A DNA stretch of 64,000 bases from Aliarcobacter lanthieri (GCF_013201625.1 NZ_CP053839.1:1364001-1428000), one strand, 5' to 3'. Positions 1 through 11,652 are shown, counted from the first letter of the stretch. The notes: a model not told the origin generated them from the sequence alone. Program-made: numbers and translations.

Positions 1-1
1 A

Positions 2-556
2 TCTTTAGCTACTAAAACTAATCAATCAATGGACGAAATAAATTCTCAAGTTAGTTCTATTACAGAAGCAATAGAAGTAATTGATCAAATTGCATTTCAA
101 ACAAATATTTTAAGCTTAAATGCTGCTGTTGAAGCAGCAACAGCTGGAGAAGTTGGTAAAGGATTTGCAGTAGTTGCGCAAGAAGTAAGAAATCTAGCTA
201 GTAGAAGTGCAGAAGCTGCAAAACAAATAAAAGAATTAGTTGAAACAGCAACAAATAAAGCAAATAGTGGTAAAGATATAGCTAATAATATGATTGAAGA
301 TTATAAAATTTTAAATGATAATATAACAAAAACTTTAGATTTATTAGAGGATGTTGCAACATCTTCTAAAGAACAACAATTGGGAATTGAACAAATAACT
401 AATGCTATAAATAATTTAGATATTCAAACACAAAAAAATGCTCAAACTGCTGCAGATACACATAATATTGCAAGAGAAACTCTAAATATTTCAAGTACAG
501 TTTTAACAAATATAGAAAATAAGTTTTTTGAAGAGCAATCTAATAAGATAAATTAA
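2..556 (+). CDS. Methyl-accepting chemotaxis protein, C-terminal part (cut by window edge)
   Basis: This is the cytoplasmic signalling end of a chemoreceptor, which controls CheA kinase through CheW. The frame is open from base 2 with no stop before it, so the gene begins outside the window. The methyl-accepting hairpin tip is clear: [20 protein letters not shown] followed by [19 protein letters not shown]. After it comes a long helical adaptation arm rich in A, E, Q and K ([10 protein letters not shown]). The sensor domain and membrane segments are not visible, so the ligand cannot be guessed. The gene ends in an inverted repeat shared with guaB on the other strand. The identification as an MCP signal domain is firm. 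Confidence 0.95.
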   Translation, partial: SLATKTNQSMDEINSQVSSITEAIEVIDQIAFQTNILSLNAAVEAATAGEVGKGFAVVAQEVRNLASRSAEAAKQIKELVETATNKANSGKDIANNMIEDYKILNDNITKTLDLLEDVATSSKEQQLGIEQITNAINNLDIQTQKNAQTAADTHNIARETLNISSTVLTNIENKFFEEQSNKIN

Positions 557-568
557 ATAAGATAGAAT

Positions 569-597
569 AAAAATTTAAGAGTTAAACTCTTAAATTT

Positions 598-599
<2 letters not shown>
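569..599. terminator. Bidirectional terminator between the chemoreceptor and guaB
   Basis: A 14-bp inverted repeat (569-582 and 586-599) has a 3-base loop. The arms end in A5 and T5, so a U-tract forms on either strand. It sits between two convergent genes and overlaps the guaB stop codon. Confidence 0.75.
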
Positions 600-2052
<1,453 letters not shown>

Positions 2053-2061
2053 CTATTTTAT

Positions 2062-3420
2062 TTATTTAGTATAATTTACAGCTTTTTCCATAGATAAAGC
2101 ACCATCAAATAAAGTTTGTTCTTCAAAACTATTAGCTATTAATTGTAATCCAATTGGTAAATTTTCTTTATCTTTTGCAACAGGTAAGCTAATAGCTGGT
2201 AATCCAGCTAGATTTACAGCTATTGTATATAAATCTGTTAAATACATATCTAAAGCTGAACTATAAGCTCCAAATTTAGGAGCAGTTGTTGGAGCAACTG
2301 GTGAAAGAATTAAATCTGCATTTTCAAATATTTTATCAAATTCAGCTTTTATAAGACTTCTAACTTTTTGTGCTTTTATATAATAAGCATCATAATATCC
2401 TGAACTTAATACAAATGATCCAACCATAATTCTTTTTTGTACTTCATATCCAAAACCTTGAGATTTTGTTTCTACGTACATATCTTTTAATCCACCATCA
2501 CCTTTTCTAGTACCAAATCTAACTCCATCAAATCTAGCCAAATTTGCACTAGCTTCTGCACTTGCAATAATATAATATGTTGAAATAATTTTATTTGTAT
2601 CTATCATATTTGTGTGAATAATTTTATGCCCTTGTTCTTCTAAAATTTTAACTGTTTTAGTAAAAGCGTCTTTTATATCATCACTTGCTTGATCAACAAA
2701 ATTATCAATAACAGCTATTGTAAATTTTCTATTTGCATCTAATTTTGGAGTAACTTTTTCATATTCTATATTTGCACTTGTAGAATCTTTTTCATCATAT
2801 CCAGCAATAATATCGTATAAAATTGCTGCATCTTCAACATTTTGTGTTATTGGACCACACTGATCAAGAGAAGAAGAATATGCAACTATTCCATATCTTG
2901 AAACTCTTCCATAAGTTGGTTTCATTCCAACACAACCACAATATGCAGCTGGTTGTCTAATACTTCCACCAGTATCAGTACCTAAAGCAGCTATTGCTAA
3001 TCCACCAGCAACAGCTGCAGCACTTCCACCACTACTTCCACCAGGAATTCTTGAACTATCAACTGGATTTAAAGTCTTCCCATGACAAGAAGATTCAGTT
3101 GAACTTCCCATTGCAAATTCATCCATATTTGTAAATCCAAAAGGGCTTAATCCAGCATTTTGTAATTTTTCAATAACTGTAGCATTATATGGGGCAATAT
3201 AACTTCTTAAAATATTACTTGAACACGTAAGTTCCCAATCTTTAACATTTATATTATTTTTAATTGCTATTGGAATACCTGAACCACTTTTATTAATATC
3301 TTTATTTTCTAATTGCTCAACATAAGCACCTATATTACTATTTTTGATTTTTGAAGCTAAATCGTCTCTTATTTTTTCTATTTCATCACTTTGTAAACTA
3401 AGTGCTTCTTTCAACGTCAT
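2062..3420 (-). CDS. gatA: Asp-tRNA(Asn)/Glu-tRNA(Gln) amidotransferase subunit A
   Basis: GatA is the glutaminase/amidase subunit of GatCAB, which converts misacylated Glu-tRNA(Gln) or Asp-tRNA(Asn) to the correct aminoacyl-tRNA. The amidase signature is complete: a catalytic Lys region (IPIAIKNNI), GGSSGGSAAAVAGG, and the cis-Ser/Ser pair in GTDTGGSIRQPAAY. The length of 452 aa is normal. gatB and gatC are not next to it, as is common in this phylum. A good AGGAG ribosome-binding site precedes the ATG, with a TATAAT box about 42 bases upstream. guaB follows in the same direction. Confidence 0.97.
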   Translation of the reverse strand: MTLKEALSLQSDEIEKIRDDLASKIKNSNIGAYVEQLENKDINKSGSGIPIAIKNNINVKDWELTCSSNILRSYIAPYNATVIEKLQNAGLSPFGFTNMDEFAMGSSTESSCHGKTLNPVDSSRIPGGSSGGSAAAVAGGLAIAALGTDTGGSIRQPAAYCGCVGMKPTYGRVSRYGIVAYSSSLDQCGPITQNVEDAAILYDIIAGYDEKDSTSANIEYEKVTPKLDANRKFTIAVIDNFVDQASDDIKDAFTKTVKILEEQGHKIIHTNMIDTNKIISTYYIIASAEASANLARFDGVRFGTRKGDGGLKDMYVETKSQGFGYEVQKRIMVGSFVLSSGYYDAYYIKAQKVRSLIKAEFDKIFENADLILSPVAPTTAPKFGAYSSALDMYLTDLYTIAVNLAGLPAISLPVAKDKENLPIGLQLIANSFEEQTLFDGALSMEKAVNYTK

Positions 3421-3461
3421 ATATTGGTTCTCCTATGATTTTTAGGTGTAGTAAACGACTG

Positions 3462-3467
3462 ATTATA
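3462..3467 (-). promoter_or_regulatory. -10 box for gatA-guaB
   Basis: The minus strand reads TATAAT here, about 42 bases before the gatA ATG, in an A/T-rich context with no clear -35. This is the usual sigma-70 promoter look in Campylobacterota. It is inferred from sequence only. Confidence 0.5.
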
Positions 3468-3529
3468 TCAAATAATGTATAAAAAAAAGGTAAATTAAAG
3501 ATTTTATAAAAATTGGGAAATTTAGGTAT

Positions 3530-3557
3530 AAAAAAAGGGATAGAAAAACTATCCCTT
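3530..3557 (-). terminator. Rho-independent terminator of the rpmJ-rplQ operon
   Basis: A perfect 9-bp stem, AAGGGATAG/CTATCCCTT, with a 5-base loop is followed on the minus strand by a run of T. It lies 25 bases past the rplQ stop. Confidence 0.9.
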
Positions 3558-3581
3558 AGAAGAAGTATCTAACTATATATA

Positions 3582-3932
3582 TTAGATAAAAGAGATGAAT
3601 GCCATTGGTGTAGCATCACCTTTTCTAATTCTTGTTTTAATTATTGAAGTATATCCACCATTTCTACCTTCGTATTTTGGTGCAATTTCATTAATTAATT
3701 TTTTAGTAGCTTCTTTAGATTGTAATTCAGCAAATACATATCTATGTGTATTTAAATCCGCATTTCTAGCAGTAGTTACTAATTTTTCAATATATCTTTT
3801 TAATTCTTTTGCTTTTGGAACAGTTGTTTCGATTTTCTCTCTTTCAATAATAGCAATTGCTAAATTCTTTAACAATGCTTTTCTATGAGCAGAAGTTCTA
3901 TTTAACTTTCTATATCCGTGCTTATGTCTCAT
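3582..3932 (-). CDS. rplQ: 50S ribosomal protein L17
   Basis: L17 lies at the polypeptide exit-tunnel side of the large subunit. The sequence [20 protein letters not shown] is the classic L17 opening, and the 116 residues are the usual length. It is the last gene of the rpmJ-rpsM-rpsK-rpsD-rpoA-rplQ run, starting 14 bp after the rpoA stop. A strong terminator lies just beyond it. Confidence 0.98.
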   Translation of the reverse strand: MRHKHGYRKLNRTSAHRKALLKNLAIAIIEREKIETTVPKAKELKRYIEKLVTTARNADLNTHRYVFAELQSKEATKKLINEIAPKYEGRNGGYTSIIKTRIRKGDATPMAFISFI

Positions 3933-3946
3933 ATTAAACCCTTATT

Positions 3947-4945
3947 TTATGCTTTTAATTGCTCTAATTTTCTTCTTAAAGAAGATGCAACATTTTCTGG
4001 AAGTGTATTTTCTACTGGATACCCTAATGACTCAAGCTTTTCAGCTATTTCATTATAAGATTTTGTACCAAGATTTTTAATATTTCTTACTTCAACTTCA
4101 CTCATAAGTACTAACTCACCTAAGTATTTAAGTCCATTTCTATCTAAAGCATTGAAGCTTCTAGCAGTTAAGTTTAATTCATCAATTCTTATAACTAAAT
4201 CTTTTAATTCAACTGTTTCTTCACTTGAATCACTCATTGTTACTTCAGATAAATCAAATACTTTATTAAATACTGACATTTGTGAATACATAACAGAAAC
4301 AGCTTCTCTAAATGCAACAATTGGAGAAATTTGTCCATTTGTTATAACATTAAATACAGCTTTTTCAAAGTTAGGATTATCTTCAACTAACATCTTCTCA
4401 ATATTGTAAACAACTTTCTTAACTGGTGTAAAGAACGCATCGATTGGAATATAATCAGGTCCAACGATTTCTCTAATATCTTCAGATGGCATATACCCAA
4501 TACCTTTTTGGATAATAACTGTAAACGTTAAGTTACAATCACTATTTATAGTCGCTAAATGTTCGTCTGTTGAAACAACATCTACTTCAGAGTTGATTAA
4601 ATCTTCACCTTTAATATCTCTTGGTCCATTAAATGTGTATTCAACAACAACTTGATTTTTATCGCTATTTATTTTAAATCTCATATTTTTAAGATTTATA
4701 ACAAACATAGCAACATCTTCAAGCATTCCTCTTAAAGAGTCGAACTCATGAGTAACACCTTCAATTTTTACAGCAATTGGTGCATAACCAACTGAAGAGC
4801 TTAAAAGTAGTCTTCTCAACGGATGAGCTAAAGTAATAGCAAATCCATCTTCAAATGGATAAGCTGTTATTTTAGCTTCATTAGCACTAATAGCCTCAAT
4901 TTCAACTTCAGTTGGTAAAAACGGAGTTTCTGCAAACTTTTTCAT
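3947..4945 (-). CDS. rpoA: RNA polymerase alpha subunit
   Basis: Alpha dimerises to nucleate RNA polymerase assembly, and its C-terminal domain touches UP elements and activators. The N-terminal domain includes the conserved ITLAHPLRRLLLSS stretch and the assembly region to about residue 230. The C-terminal domain carries the helix-hairpin-helix ELNLTARSFNALDRNGLKYL and ends in a KLE-rich tail. The 332 residues are normal. It sits in the conserved alpha-operon order between rpsD and rplQ, with 21 bp before it. Control is probably with the ribosomal genes. Confidence 0.98.
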   Translation of the reverse strand: MKKFAETPFLPTEVEIEAISANEAKITAYPFEDGFAITLAHPLRRLLLSSSVGYAPIAVKIEGVTHEFDSLRGMLEDVAMFVINLKNMRFKINSDKNQVVVEYTFNGPRDIKGEDLINSEVDVVSTDEHLATINSDCNLTFTVIIQKGIGYMPSEDIREIVGPDYIPIDAFFTPVKKVVYNIEKMLVEDNPNFEKAVFNVITNGQISPIVAFREAVSVMYSQMSVFNKVFDLSEVTMSDSSEETVELKDLVIRIDELNLTARSFNALDRNGLKYLGELVLMSEVEVRNIKNLGTKSYNEIAEKLESLGYPVENTLPENVASSLRRKLEQLKA

Positions 4946-4966
4946 TGGCTACCTTTTTTTTATTTT

Positions 4967-5593
4967 TTATTTAGAATATAACTCTACAATTAATCTCTCT
5001 TCAACAGGAATAACAATCTCTTCTCTTGAAGGTATTCTTGTGAAAATCCCAAATACTTTATCTTTATCTACATTAACCCAATCAACCATTCCTGTTTGAT
5101 TTGTTAACTCTAATGCTCTAACTATTTGAGGATTAGATTTTGATTTTTCTTTAATTTCAATTTTTTGTCCAGCTTTAACTAGGTAAGAAGGAATATCAAC
5201 TTTTTTACCATCAACTAAAACATGTCCATGAGTTGTAATTTGTCTAGCAAATGCTCTAGTTGTAGCAAATCCCATTCTATATACAACGTTGTCTAATCTT
5301 TGTTCAATTAATGAAATAAGAATAGCTCCTGTATTTCCTTCTCTTCTAACTGCTTCTTTAAAGTAGTTACTGAATTGTTTTTCAGAAACACCATACATAA
5401 ACTTAACTTTTTGTTTTTCTCTTAATTGTAATCCATATTCAGAAATTTTAGATCTTCTTTGTCCGTGTTGTCCTGGAGCAAATGGTCTTTTTTCTAAAGC
5501 ACTTTTACCTGAAAGTCTTCTCTCACCTTTTAAACCAAGATCTGCTTCAAGTCTTCTTTCGATTTTTTCTACTGGTCCTCTATATCTTGCCAT
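4967..5593 (-). CDS. rpsD: 30S ribosomal protein S4
   Basis: S4 is a primary 16S rRNA-binding protein that starts 30S assembly. [20 protein letters not shown] is the standard S4 start. The S4 RNA-binding domain is at about residues 95-160 ([20 protein letters not shown]). The length is 208 aa. In other bacteria S4 represses the alpha operon, and a similar role here is possible but no pseudoknot site was identified. It starts 10 bp after rpsK. Confidence 0.98.
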   Translation of the reverse strand: MARYRGPVEKIERRLEADLGLKGERRLSGKSALEKRPFAPGQHGQRRSKISEYGLQLREKQKVKFMYGVSEKQFSNYFKEAVRREGNTGAILISLIEQRLDNVVYRMGFATTRAFARQITTHGHVLVDGKKVDIPSYLVKAGQKIEIKEKSKSNPQIVRALELTNQTGMVDWVNVDKDKVFGIFTRIPSREEIVIPVEERLIVELYSK

Positions 5594-5603
5594 TATTTAC
5601 TCC

Positions 5604-5996
5604 TTACACTCTTCTTCTTTTAGGAGGTCTACAACCATTATGTGGTAATGGTGTAACATCTTTTAACCAAGTAACTCTGATTCCATTAATAGCTCCAACT
5701 GATTTAACAGCAGTATCTCTTCCAGAACCTGGCCCTTGGATTTTAATTCCTACATTTTTAATTCCATGTTCCATTGCTTTATTTAAAGCATCTTCAACTG
5801 CAGCTTGAGCAGCAAATGGAGTTGATTTTTTAGAACCTTTAAATCCTAAATTTCCAGCACTCGACCATGCAATTGCATTTCCAGCATTATCTGTAACTGT
5901 AACCATTGTGTTATTAAAACTAGCAGCTATATGAACTATTCCATCAGCAATGTTTTTTCTTACAATTTTTTTTCTAGTAACTTTTCTTTTTGCCAT
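5604..5996 (-). CDS. rpsK: 30S ribosomal protein S11
   Basis: S11 is in the 30S platform near the mRNA exit. Conserved blocks [17 protein letters not shown] and GPGSGRD, and the C-terminal [12 protein letters not shown], identify it. The 130 residues are typical. It is the third gene of the ribosomal run and lies 10 bp downstream of rpsM. Confidence 0.98.
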   Translation of the reverse strand: MAKRKVTRKKIVRKNIADGIVHIAASFNNTMVTVTDNAGNAIAWSSAGNLGFKGSKKSTPFAAQAAVEDALNKAMEHGIKNVGIKIQGPGSGRDTAVKSVGAINGIRVTWLKDVTPLPHNGCRPPKRRRV

Positions 5997-6006
5997 TTAT
6001 AATTCC

Positions 6007-6375
6007 TTATTTAGTTGCTGCACCAACAGTTTTCTTTTTACCTTTTCTTGTTCTAGCATTAGTTTTAGTCTTTTGCCCTCTACAAGGTAAACCTTTTCTA
6101 TGTCTTAACCCTCTATATGAACCTAAGTCCATTAAAGATTTTATATCCATAGCAACTTTTTTTCTTAAATCCCCTTCTACAAGGTAGTTTTCTTGGATTT
6201 CTTTTCTAATTAAAGCAGCTTCATCTTCTGTTAATTCAAATGCTCTTTTATTGAAATCAATTCCAGTTGCATTTAAAATTAGTCTTGAATTGTGTAATCC
6301 AATTCCAAAGATGTATGTTAAAGCATACTCCATTCTTTTTTTATTTGGTAAATCAACACCCGCGATTCTTGCCAT
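6007..6375 (-). CDS. rpsM: 30S ribosomal protein S13
   Basis: S13 sits in the 30S head and contacts P-site tRNA and the 50S subunit. [20 protein letters not shown] and the basic C-terminal block [20 protein letters not shown] are diagnostic. The 122 residues are normal. It begins 5 bp after rpmJ. Confidence 0.98.
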   Translation of the reverse strand: MARIAGVDLPNKKRMEYALTYIFGIGLHNSRLILNATGIDFNKRAFELTEDEAALIRKEIQENYLVEGDLRKKVAMDIKSLMDLGSYRGLRHRKGLPCRGQKTKTNARTRKGKKKTVGAATK

Positions 6376-6380
6376 GTGTC

Positions 6381-6494
6381 TTATCCTTGTCTTTGTTTAT
6401 GTTTTTTGTTTTCGCAGATTACTCTTACGATACCTCTTCTTTTGATAACTTTACATTTATCACACATTTTTTTTACTGAAGCTCTTACTTTCAT
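6381..6494 (-). CDS. rpmJ: 50S ribosomal protein L36
   Basis: This 37-codon gene is read on the minus strand from an ATG at 6494 to TAA at 6381. It encodes the zinc-ribbon protein L36: [20 protein letters not shown] at the start and [11 protein letters not shown] at the end. The zinc ligands are the CDKC pair, the later Cys and the His, so this is the zinc-binding (C+) form. It is the first gene of the operon and has a GGAT-type ribosome-binding site (AAGGATAAG). No infA precedes it within the window. Confidence 0.95.
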   Translation of the reverse strand: MKVRASVKKMCDKCKVIKRRGIVRVICENKKHKQRQG

Positions 6495-6539
6495 AAGTCT
6501 TATCCTTCTTTATTTGTGTTTAATTTTCCACTTTCAACA

Positions 6540-6636
6540 GGAAAAGCATTTAAAAAACTTTTCCAACTCTCTATAAAATAATTGGTATATTTTATAAAAA
6601 CTTCTTCAATGGTTGAAAAAACGGAACTGGATTATA
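6540..6636 (-). promoter_or_regulatory. Putative promoter and leader hairpin of the ribosomal operon
   Basis: On the minus strand a TATAAT box lies at 6636-6631, about 137 bases before the rpmJ ATG. Within the resulting leader is a hairpin (stem GGAAAAG/CTTTTCC, 6540-6564, 11-base loop). Long leaders in ribosomal operons often carry autoregulatory structures, but this hairpin does not match a known motif that I recognise. Confidence 0.4.
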
Positions 6637-6725
6637 TTTAATATTTGCTTAAAGCTTGTTGAATATTAATGTATATTTTAACTAATTTTATAGTAACATT
6701 TCTATTATTCAAAGAAGGGTTATAC

Positions 6726-7088
6726 ATGTCTATAATATTTAAAAATAAATTTATAAATATACAAATTGAAAAAAGTGAAATACCTTGGTTAAAAATATTT
6801 ACAAATGAACCAATAAAAGAGTTTTCTCATTGTAATATTGAAACTAAACAAGAAATATGGAAGTATTTAGATATGATAGAAAAGGCAATGATAGAATATT
6901 TTCAACCAGATAAAATAAATATTGCTTCATTTGGTAATTATGTACCACATGTTCATTTTCATATTATGGCAAGATTTAAGGACGATTCTTTTTTTCCAGA
7001 GCCAATGTGGGGAAAGAAACAAAGAGAATCAAATTTAAATTTACCATCATTTGAGAAGTTTTATGAAGAGTTAAAAAATACCTTTTAA
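6726..7088 (+). CDS. HIT family protein
   Basis: HIT proteins are nucleotide hydrolases or transferases acting on dinucleotide or AMP-linked substrates. The catalytic histidine triad is present as HVHFHIMAR near residues 75-83. I choose the ATG at 6726, giving 120 aa, because it has an AGAAGGG ribosome-binding site just upstream. A frame extending to 6669 would only add a hydrophobic stretch without one. It stands alone, transcribed away from the ribosomal operon and converging on the DHH gene. The true substrate cannot be told from sequence. Confidence 0.85.
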   Translation: MSIIFKNKFINIQIEKSEIPWLKIFTNEPIKEFSHCNIETKQEIWKYLDMIEKAMIEYFQPDKINIASFGNYVPHVHFHIMARFKDDSFFPEPMWGKKQRESNLNLPSFEKFYEELKNTF

Positions 7089-7095
7089 TCTCTTC

Positions 7096-8025
7096 TTAAC
7101 CATCTTGATTTATTTTTTCAGTTAATTCTTCTAAAATTTCTTCTGCTTTTTCTTTATAAATTTGACAAGCACCAGCTTTTATGTGTCCACCACCACCATA
7201 TTTAAGCATTAACTCACCAATATTAGTATTTGATGTTTTATTTATTATTGATTTTCCTGTACTAAATACAACTTTATCTTTATCTTTTGCCCAAAAAACA
7301 TGAATAGAAATATTTTGCTCTGGAAAAAGAGTATATGCCATAAATCTATTTCCAGGATATATAATATCTTCATATCTATAATCTATTATAATAAGATTCC
7401 CAATAACTTTTGTACACTTTCTAAGTTGTTCTTTAAATTGTTCTTCATACTGAAAATATAAATCAACTCTCTCTTTTACATCTGGTAATTCTAAAATTTC
7501 ATCAATATTATGTCTTGCACAATAATCAATCAAATCCATCATAAGTTGATAATTTGATATTCGAAAATTTTTAAATCTTCCAAGCCCAGTTCTTGAATCC
7601 ATTAAAAAACTTAGTAATGCCCAAGCTCTAGGCTCAACTATATCTTCATAAGTAAAATCTGCACTATCTGCTTTATTTGCTCCTAACATCATAGATGTAA
7701 AATATCCTGGAAATACTTCATCTCCATTATAATAGTCATAAACAACTTGAGCAGCACTTGCAGCATCTGGATTTATAATATGATTATCTCGTTTTTCATT
7801 TCTTAATGTTTCTGAAAAATGGTGATCAAAAGCCAAATATACACCTTCAACATATGGAAGATTTGTAGTTATATCATTTTGTGTAATTTCTATTAAACCA
7901 TCTTGCATATCTTTTGGATGAACAAAAGTTATTTCATCTATAATATCAAGATATTTTAGTAGTGTTCCACAAACAAGACCATCCATATCACTTCTAGTAA
8001 CTAATCTATACTTTTTATCACTCAT
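7096..8025 (-). CDS. DHH-family phosphoesterase
   Basis: DHH/DHHA1 proteins are Mn-dependent phosphoesterases acting on substrates such as oligoribonucleotides, cyclic dinucleotides or polyphosphate. Metal-binding motifs are visible: a first Asp motif (SDMDGLVCGTLL, residues about 12-23), FDHHFSE near residue 67, and the C-terminal DHHA1 substrate-binding loop GGGGHIKAGA near residue 280. The 309 residues fit a compact two-domain protein. The substrate is not resolved. It resembles uncharacterised exopolyphosphatase-related proteins more than RecJ, which is longer. leuB follows upstream on the same strand with a 15-bp gap. Confidence 0.8.
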   Translation of the reverse strand: MSDKKYRLVTRSDMDGLVCGTLLKYLDIIDEITFVHPKDMQDGLIEITQNDITTNLPYVEGVYLAFDHHFSETLRNEKRDNHIINPDAASAAQVVYDYYNGDEVFPGYFTSMMLGANKADSADFTYEDIVEPRAWALLSFLMDSRTGLGRFKNFRISNYQLMMDLIDYCARHNIDEILELPDVKERVDLYFQYEEQFKEQLRKCTKVIGNLIIIDYRYEDIIYPGNRFMAYTLFPEQNISIHVFWAKDKDKVVFSTGKSIINKTSNTNIGELMLKYGGGGHIKAGACQIYKEKAEEILEELTEKINQDG

Positions 8026-8040
8026 ATATTTTCCTAAAAA

Positions 8041-9108
8041 TTATCTATTTATATACTCTACTATCTTATCACCCATTGATGAGCAATTTAATACTTCTTT
8101 TGCATCAAAAGCAGCTAAATCTTTAGTTCTATATCCATCTTTTAATACAGTTTTTATTGTATCTTCTATTAAATCTGCTGCTTTATCTTCATTTAGTGAA
8201 TATCTTAACATCATTGAAGCACTTAAAATTGTAGCTAATGGATTTGCAATACCTAATCCAGCAATATCAGGTGCTGAACCATGAATTGGTTCATATATAG
8301 CTGTTTTATCTCCAGTTGAAGCAGATGGTAAAAGACCAATAGAACCAACAACCATAGAAGCTGTATCACTTAAAATATCTCCAAAAATATTTCCAGTTAC
8401 TATAACATCAAATTGTTTTGGATTTCTTACTAACTGCATAGCAGCATTATCTACATACATATGAGAAATCTCAACTTCAGGATAATTTTTAGCAACTTCA
8501 TTTACAGTATCTCTCCAAAGTTGAGAAACTTCTAATACATTTGCTTTATCAACAGAACAAACTCTCTTATCTCTTTTCATAGCTAATTCGAATGCTGTTT
8601 TTGCAATTCTTTCAATTTCTGGTTTTGTATAAACCATTGTATTAAATGCTTTAAATCCATCATTTTCTCTAGGTTTTCCAAAATAAATTCCACCAATAAG
8701 CTCACGAACAACCATAATATCACAACCTTTGATAACTTCTGGTTTTAAAGTTGAAGCATTTACAAGTTCATCATAAACTATCGCTGGTCTTAAATTTGCG
8801 TAAACTCCCATTTTTTCTCTAAAATTTAAAAGTCCAGTTTCTGGTCTAAGTTCTCTTGGAAGAGTATCCCATTTTTCTCCTCCAATAGCACCAAAAAGAC
8901 AAGCATCAGAATTTAAAACTCCATTAACTGTTTCATCAGGAAGAGGAACACCTGTCGTATCAATAGCTATTCCACCCATTAAATACTCTTTATAACTTAA
9001 AGAAAATCCACATTTTTTTGAAGCAGCATCTAAAACTTTAATAGCTTCATCAACTATTTCTGGACCTATTCCATCACCTTTTATTATAGAAATATTATAA
9101 TTTTTCAT
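8041..9108 (-). CDS. leuB: 3-isopropylmalate dehydrogenase
   Basis: LeuB oxidatively decarboxylates 3-isopropylmalate with NAD in leucine synthesis. The N-terminal [20 protein letters not shown], the substrate loop with [20 protein letters not shown], and the metal-binding [14 protein letters not shown] are all present. The C-terminal part carries the nucleotide-binding [12 protein letters not shown]. The length of 355 aa is normal. Its start codon overlaps the leuD stop by one base, so the two are one operon. leuC and leuA are not in the window. Confidence 0.97.
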   Translation of the reverse strand: MKNYNISIIKGDGIGPEIVDEAIKVLDAASKKCGFSLSYKEYLMGGIAIDTTGVPLPDETVNGVLNSDACLFGAIGGEKWDTLPRELRPETGLLNFREKMGVYANLRPAIVYDELVNASTLKPEVIKGCDIMVVRELIGGIYFGKPRENDGFKAFNTMVYTKPEIERIAKTAFELAMKRDKRVCSVDKANVLEVSQLWRDTVNEVAKNYPEVEISHMYVDNAAMQLVRNPKQFDVIVTGNIFGDILSDTASMVVGSIGLLPSASTGDKTAIYEPIHGSAPDIAGLGIANPLATILSASMMLRYSLNEDKAADLIEDTIKTVLKDGYRTKDLAAFDAKEVLNCSSMGDKIVEYINR

Positions 9109-9608
9109 TAGTTTGCCTTTTTAATTTCATCTATTGCATAATTTATCAATCCACCACTTGCTATTAATTCTTGCATAAATGGAGGAATTGGAATAAATTT
9201 ATAAGTTTTATTTGTAGTATTATTTGTAATTTCACCATTATCTAAATCTATACTGATCTCTTCACCTTCTTTAATTTCTAAAGATTCAGGTAATTCAAAA
9301 ATAGGTAATCCCATATTAAATGCATTTCTATAAAAAATTCTTGCAAAAGATGGAGCAACAACAGCAGCTATCCCAGCAGCTTTTAAAGCTATTGGAGCAT
9401 GTTCTCTACTAGAACCACAGCCAAAATTTTCTCCTGCTACAATAATATCACCTTTTTTTAATTTTTTTGGAAAATCTGGATCTGCATCTTCCATAACATA
9501 TTTTGCTAAATGTTCTGGATCTGAACTATTCAAATATCGTGCAGCGATTATAACGTCTGTATCAATATTTGCTCCAAAATTCCAAACTTTACCTGTAATT
9601 TTACTCAT
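9108..9608 (-). CDS. leuD: 3-isopropylmalate dehydratase small subunit
   Basis: LeuD pairs with the iron-sulfur subunit LeuC to isomerise 2- to 3-isopropylmalate. The swivelling-domain motifs [19 protein letters not shown] and [20 protein letters not shown] are conserved. The 166 residues are the short archaeal/Campylobacterota-type form, compared with about 200 in enterobacteria. It is directly upstream of leuB. leuC must lie elsewhere on the chromosome. Confidence 0.96.
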   Translation of the reverse strand: MSKITGKVWNFGANIDTDVIIAARYLNSSDPEHLAKYVMEDADPDFPKKLKKGDIIVAGENFGCGSSREHAPIALKAAGIAAVVAPSFARIFYRNAFNMGLPIFELPESLEIKEGEEISIDLDNGEITNNTTNKTYKFIPIPPFMQELIASGGLINYAIDEIKKAN

Positions 9609-9722
9609 ATTCTGTCCTTATATTATTAAACACTATTTTCATTGAATTAAAAATTTTATCCAATATTTTAGTAAACTTTGTTTAAATAAGCCATTCTTAA
9701 TGCGATATTCAAATTATTTGGG

Positions 9723-9728
9723 TATAAT
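9723..9728 (+). promoter_or_regulatory. -10 box for rpoD
   Basis: TATAAT preceded by a GG and a T-rich stretch lies 40 bases upstream of the chosen rpoD start at 9769. An in-frame ATG upstream (9700) would lie before this promoter, which argues against it as the true start. Confidence 0.5.
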
Positions 9729-9768
9729 GTTTGATTATTTCATAAAGAAAGAAGGATTTTCTAAAACT

Positions 9769-11643
9769 ATGAGTACAAAAGATATAAATAAAACTATTGA
9801 GCAACTGATAAAAGAGTATAAAGACTCTGTATTGACATATGAAAAAATTATTAAGATTTTTCCAAAGGCTCCGACAGGTGCTACAATAAAGAAAATTTTA
9901 GCTTTAGTGCAATTATATAATGTAACAGTTATTAGTTCACAAGAACAAGCTAAACTTTTAAATGATGAAGAAGCAAAGAAACGAAGAGAACAAAGAGAAA
10001 AGCTAATTGAAAATGACGATGATGAATTTGATTTATTAAAAAATAAAGAACTTTTAGAATGGTCAAGATCAGATTCTCCTGTAAGAATGTATTTAAGAGA
10101 AATGGGACAAATCCCACTTTTAACTAAAGATGAAGAGATAGAAATATCTAAAAAAATTGAAATGGGTGAGGATATTATCCTTGATGCTATTTGTTACGTT
10201 CCATATCTTATAGATTTTATCTTAGAATATAAAGAACCTTTGGTAAATAGAGAGAGAAAAGTAAAAGAGTTATTTAAAAACTTTGATGATGAAAATGAAG
10301 AGGAAGAAGAAGAGGAAGAATTAGACGAAGATTATGAAGATGATGAATATTCTGAGGATGGTGATGATAAAAAAAGCTCTGGTACAAAACAAAAAAAATT
10401 AGATAAAAGAGCACAAACTATTATCGAAGCTTTTAAAAATCTTGAAAAAGCAAAAAAAGAATGGTTAAAATTTCAAGCAAAAGAAACAGCAAAATCTGAT
10501 GATGAAGTTGATATGATGACTTTTAATCTTGCAACTTCTTTTAAAAAGAAATTATTAAAAGAAGCCTTACTAGATTTAGGACCAACTTCAAAATTAATAA
10601 CTGAAATTGTAAAAGCTATGGAAACATCATTAAAATCAGAATCAGGTTTTGATAGCGAACTAAAAAGATTAGAGTATAGATTACCTTTATTTAATGAAAA
10701 TTTACAAAAAAATCACCAAAAAATATTAGAAAATATTGTAAATCTTTCAAAAGCACAAATTACAGCAATGGTACCTGAAGCTACAATGGTTTCAACATAT
10801 ATGGAGATAAAAAAATTATTCCAAACTGCTGAAGCTTCTAAAGATGGATTTGATTTAACTCCTGAAGAATTAAAAGCTGTTTTAGAACAAATAAAAAGAG
10901 GTAAAAGGATAACAGATACATCTAAAACTAGAATGGCTCAGTCAAACTTAAGACTAGTTGTATCTATTGCCAAAAGATATACAAATAGAGGTTTAGCCTT
11001 CTTAGATTTAATTCAAGAAGGAAATATTGGACTTATGAAAGCAGTTGATAAATTTGAGTATAAAAAAGGTTATAAATTCTCAACTTATGCAACTTGGTGG
11101 ATAAGACAAGCAATTAGCCGAGCAATAGCAGATCAAGCACGAACTATTAGAATACCAATTCATATGATTGAAACTATTAATAGAATAAATAAAATCATTA
11201 GAAAAGGTGTGCAAGAAAATGGTAAAGAGCCAGATGTTGAAGAGATTGCAAAAGAAGTTGGATTACCTGTTGATAAAGTAAAACAAGTAATAAAAATCAC
11301 AAAAGAGCCAGTTTCACTTGAAGCACCTATAGGAAGTGATGATGATGGTAAATTTGGAGATTTTGTACCAGATGAAAAAGCTCCAACACCTATTGATAAT
11401 ATCATGAAAGAAGATTTACAAGGTCAAATTGACCAAATTCTTGGACAATTAAATGAAAGAGAACAAGCAGTTATAAGAATGAGATTTGGTCTGATGGAAG
11501 ATGCTAGTGATAGAACTCTTGAAGAAATAGGAAAAGAACTTTCAGTAACAAGAGAAAGAGTTAGACAAATTGAATCAAGTGCTATTAAAAAACTAAAACA
11601 CCCAAAAGTTGGTAAAAATCTTAAAAATTATGTAGAGAGTTAA
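9769..11643 (+). CDS. rpoD: RNA polymerase primary sigma factor (sigma-70)
   Basis: This is the housekeeping sigma factor that recognises -10 elements. From N to C: region 1.1 (about 1-80); region 1.2 ([19 protein letters not shown]); a long acidic non-conserved insert with an almost uninterrupted Glu/Asp run; regions 2.1-2.4 ([20 protein letters not shown], then [18 protein letters not shown]); region 3 (ETINRINKI); and region 4 with the helix-turn-helix [21 protein letters not shown] start at the ATG at 9769 (624 aa), after an AGAAGGA site and the putative -10. The frame remains open further upstream. A hairpin follows the stop. Confidence 0.96.
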   Translation: MSTKDINKTIEQLIKEYKDSVLTYEKIIKIFPKAPTGATIKKILALVQLYNVTVISSQEQAKLLNDEEAKKRREQREKLIENDDDEFDLLKNKELLEWSRSDSPVRMYLREMGQIPLLTKDEEIEISKKIEMGEDIILDAICYVPYLIDFILEYKEPLVNRERKVKELFKNFDDENEEEEEEEELDEDYEDDEYSEDGDDKKSSGTKQKKLDKRAQTIIEAFKNLEKAKKEWLKFQAKETAKSDDEVDMMTFNLATSFKKKLLKEALLDLGPTSKLITEIVKAMETSLKSESGFDSELKRLEYRLPLFNENLQKNHQKILENIVNLSKAQITAMVPEATMVSTYMEIKKLFQTAEASKDGFDLTPEELKAVLEQIKRGKRITDTSKTRMAQSNLRLVVSIAKRYTNRGLAFLDLIQEGNIGLMKAVDKFEYKKGYKFSTYATWWIRQAISRAIADQARTIRIPIHMIETINRINKIIRKGVQENGKEPDVEEIAKEVGLPVDKVKQVIKITKEPVSLEAPIGSDDDGKFGDFVPDEKAPTPIDNIMKEDLQGQIDQILGQLNEREQAVIRMRFGLMEDASDRTLEEIGKELSVTRERVRQIESSAIKKLKHPKVGKNLKNYVES

Positions 11644-11652
11644 TCTCTACAT
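11630..11652. terminator. Hairpin between rpoD and tpsB
   Basis: A perfect 9-bp stem, ATGTAGAGA/TCTCTACAT, with a 5-base loop contains the rpoD stop codon. It lies between convergent genes. There is no U-tract, so its strength as an intrinsic terminator is uncertain. Confidence 0.5.

Noticed and set aside
2062-3420. A broken gatCAB operon
   Set aside because: Lone gatA is common in this phylum and the gene is full length.
9700-9768. Earlier ATG of rpoD
   Set aside because: It lies before the likely -10 box (9723-9728) and has no ribosome-binding site. The ATG at 9769 is better supported.
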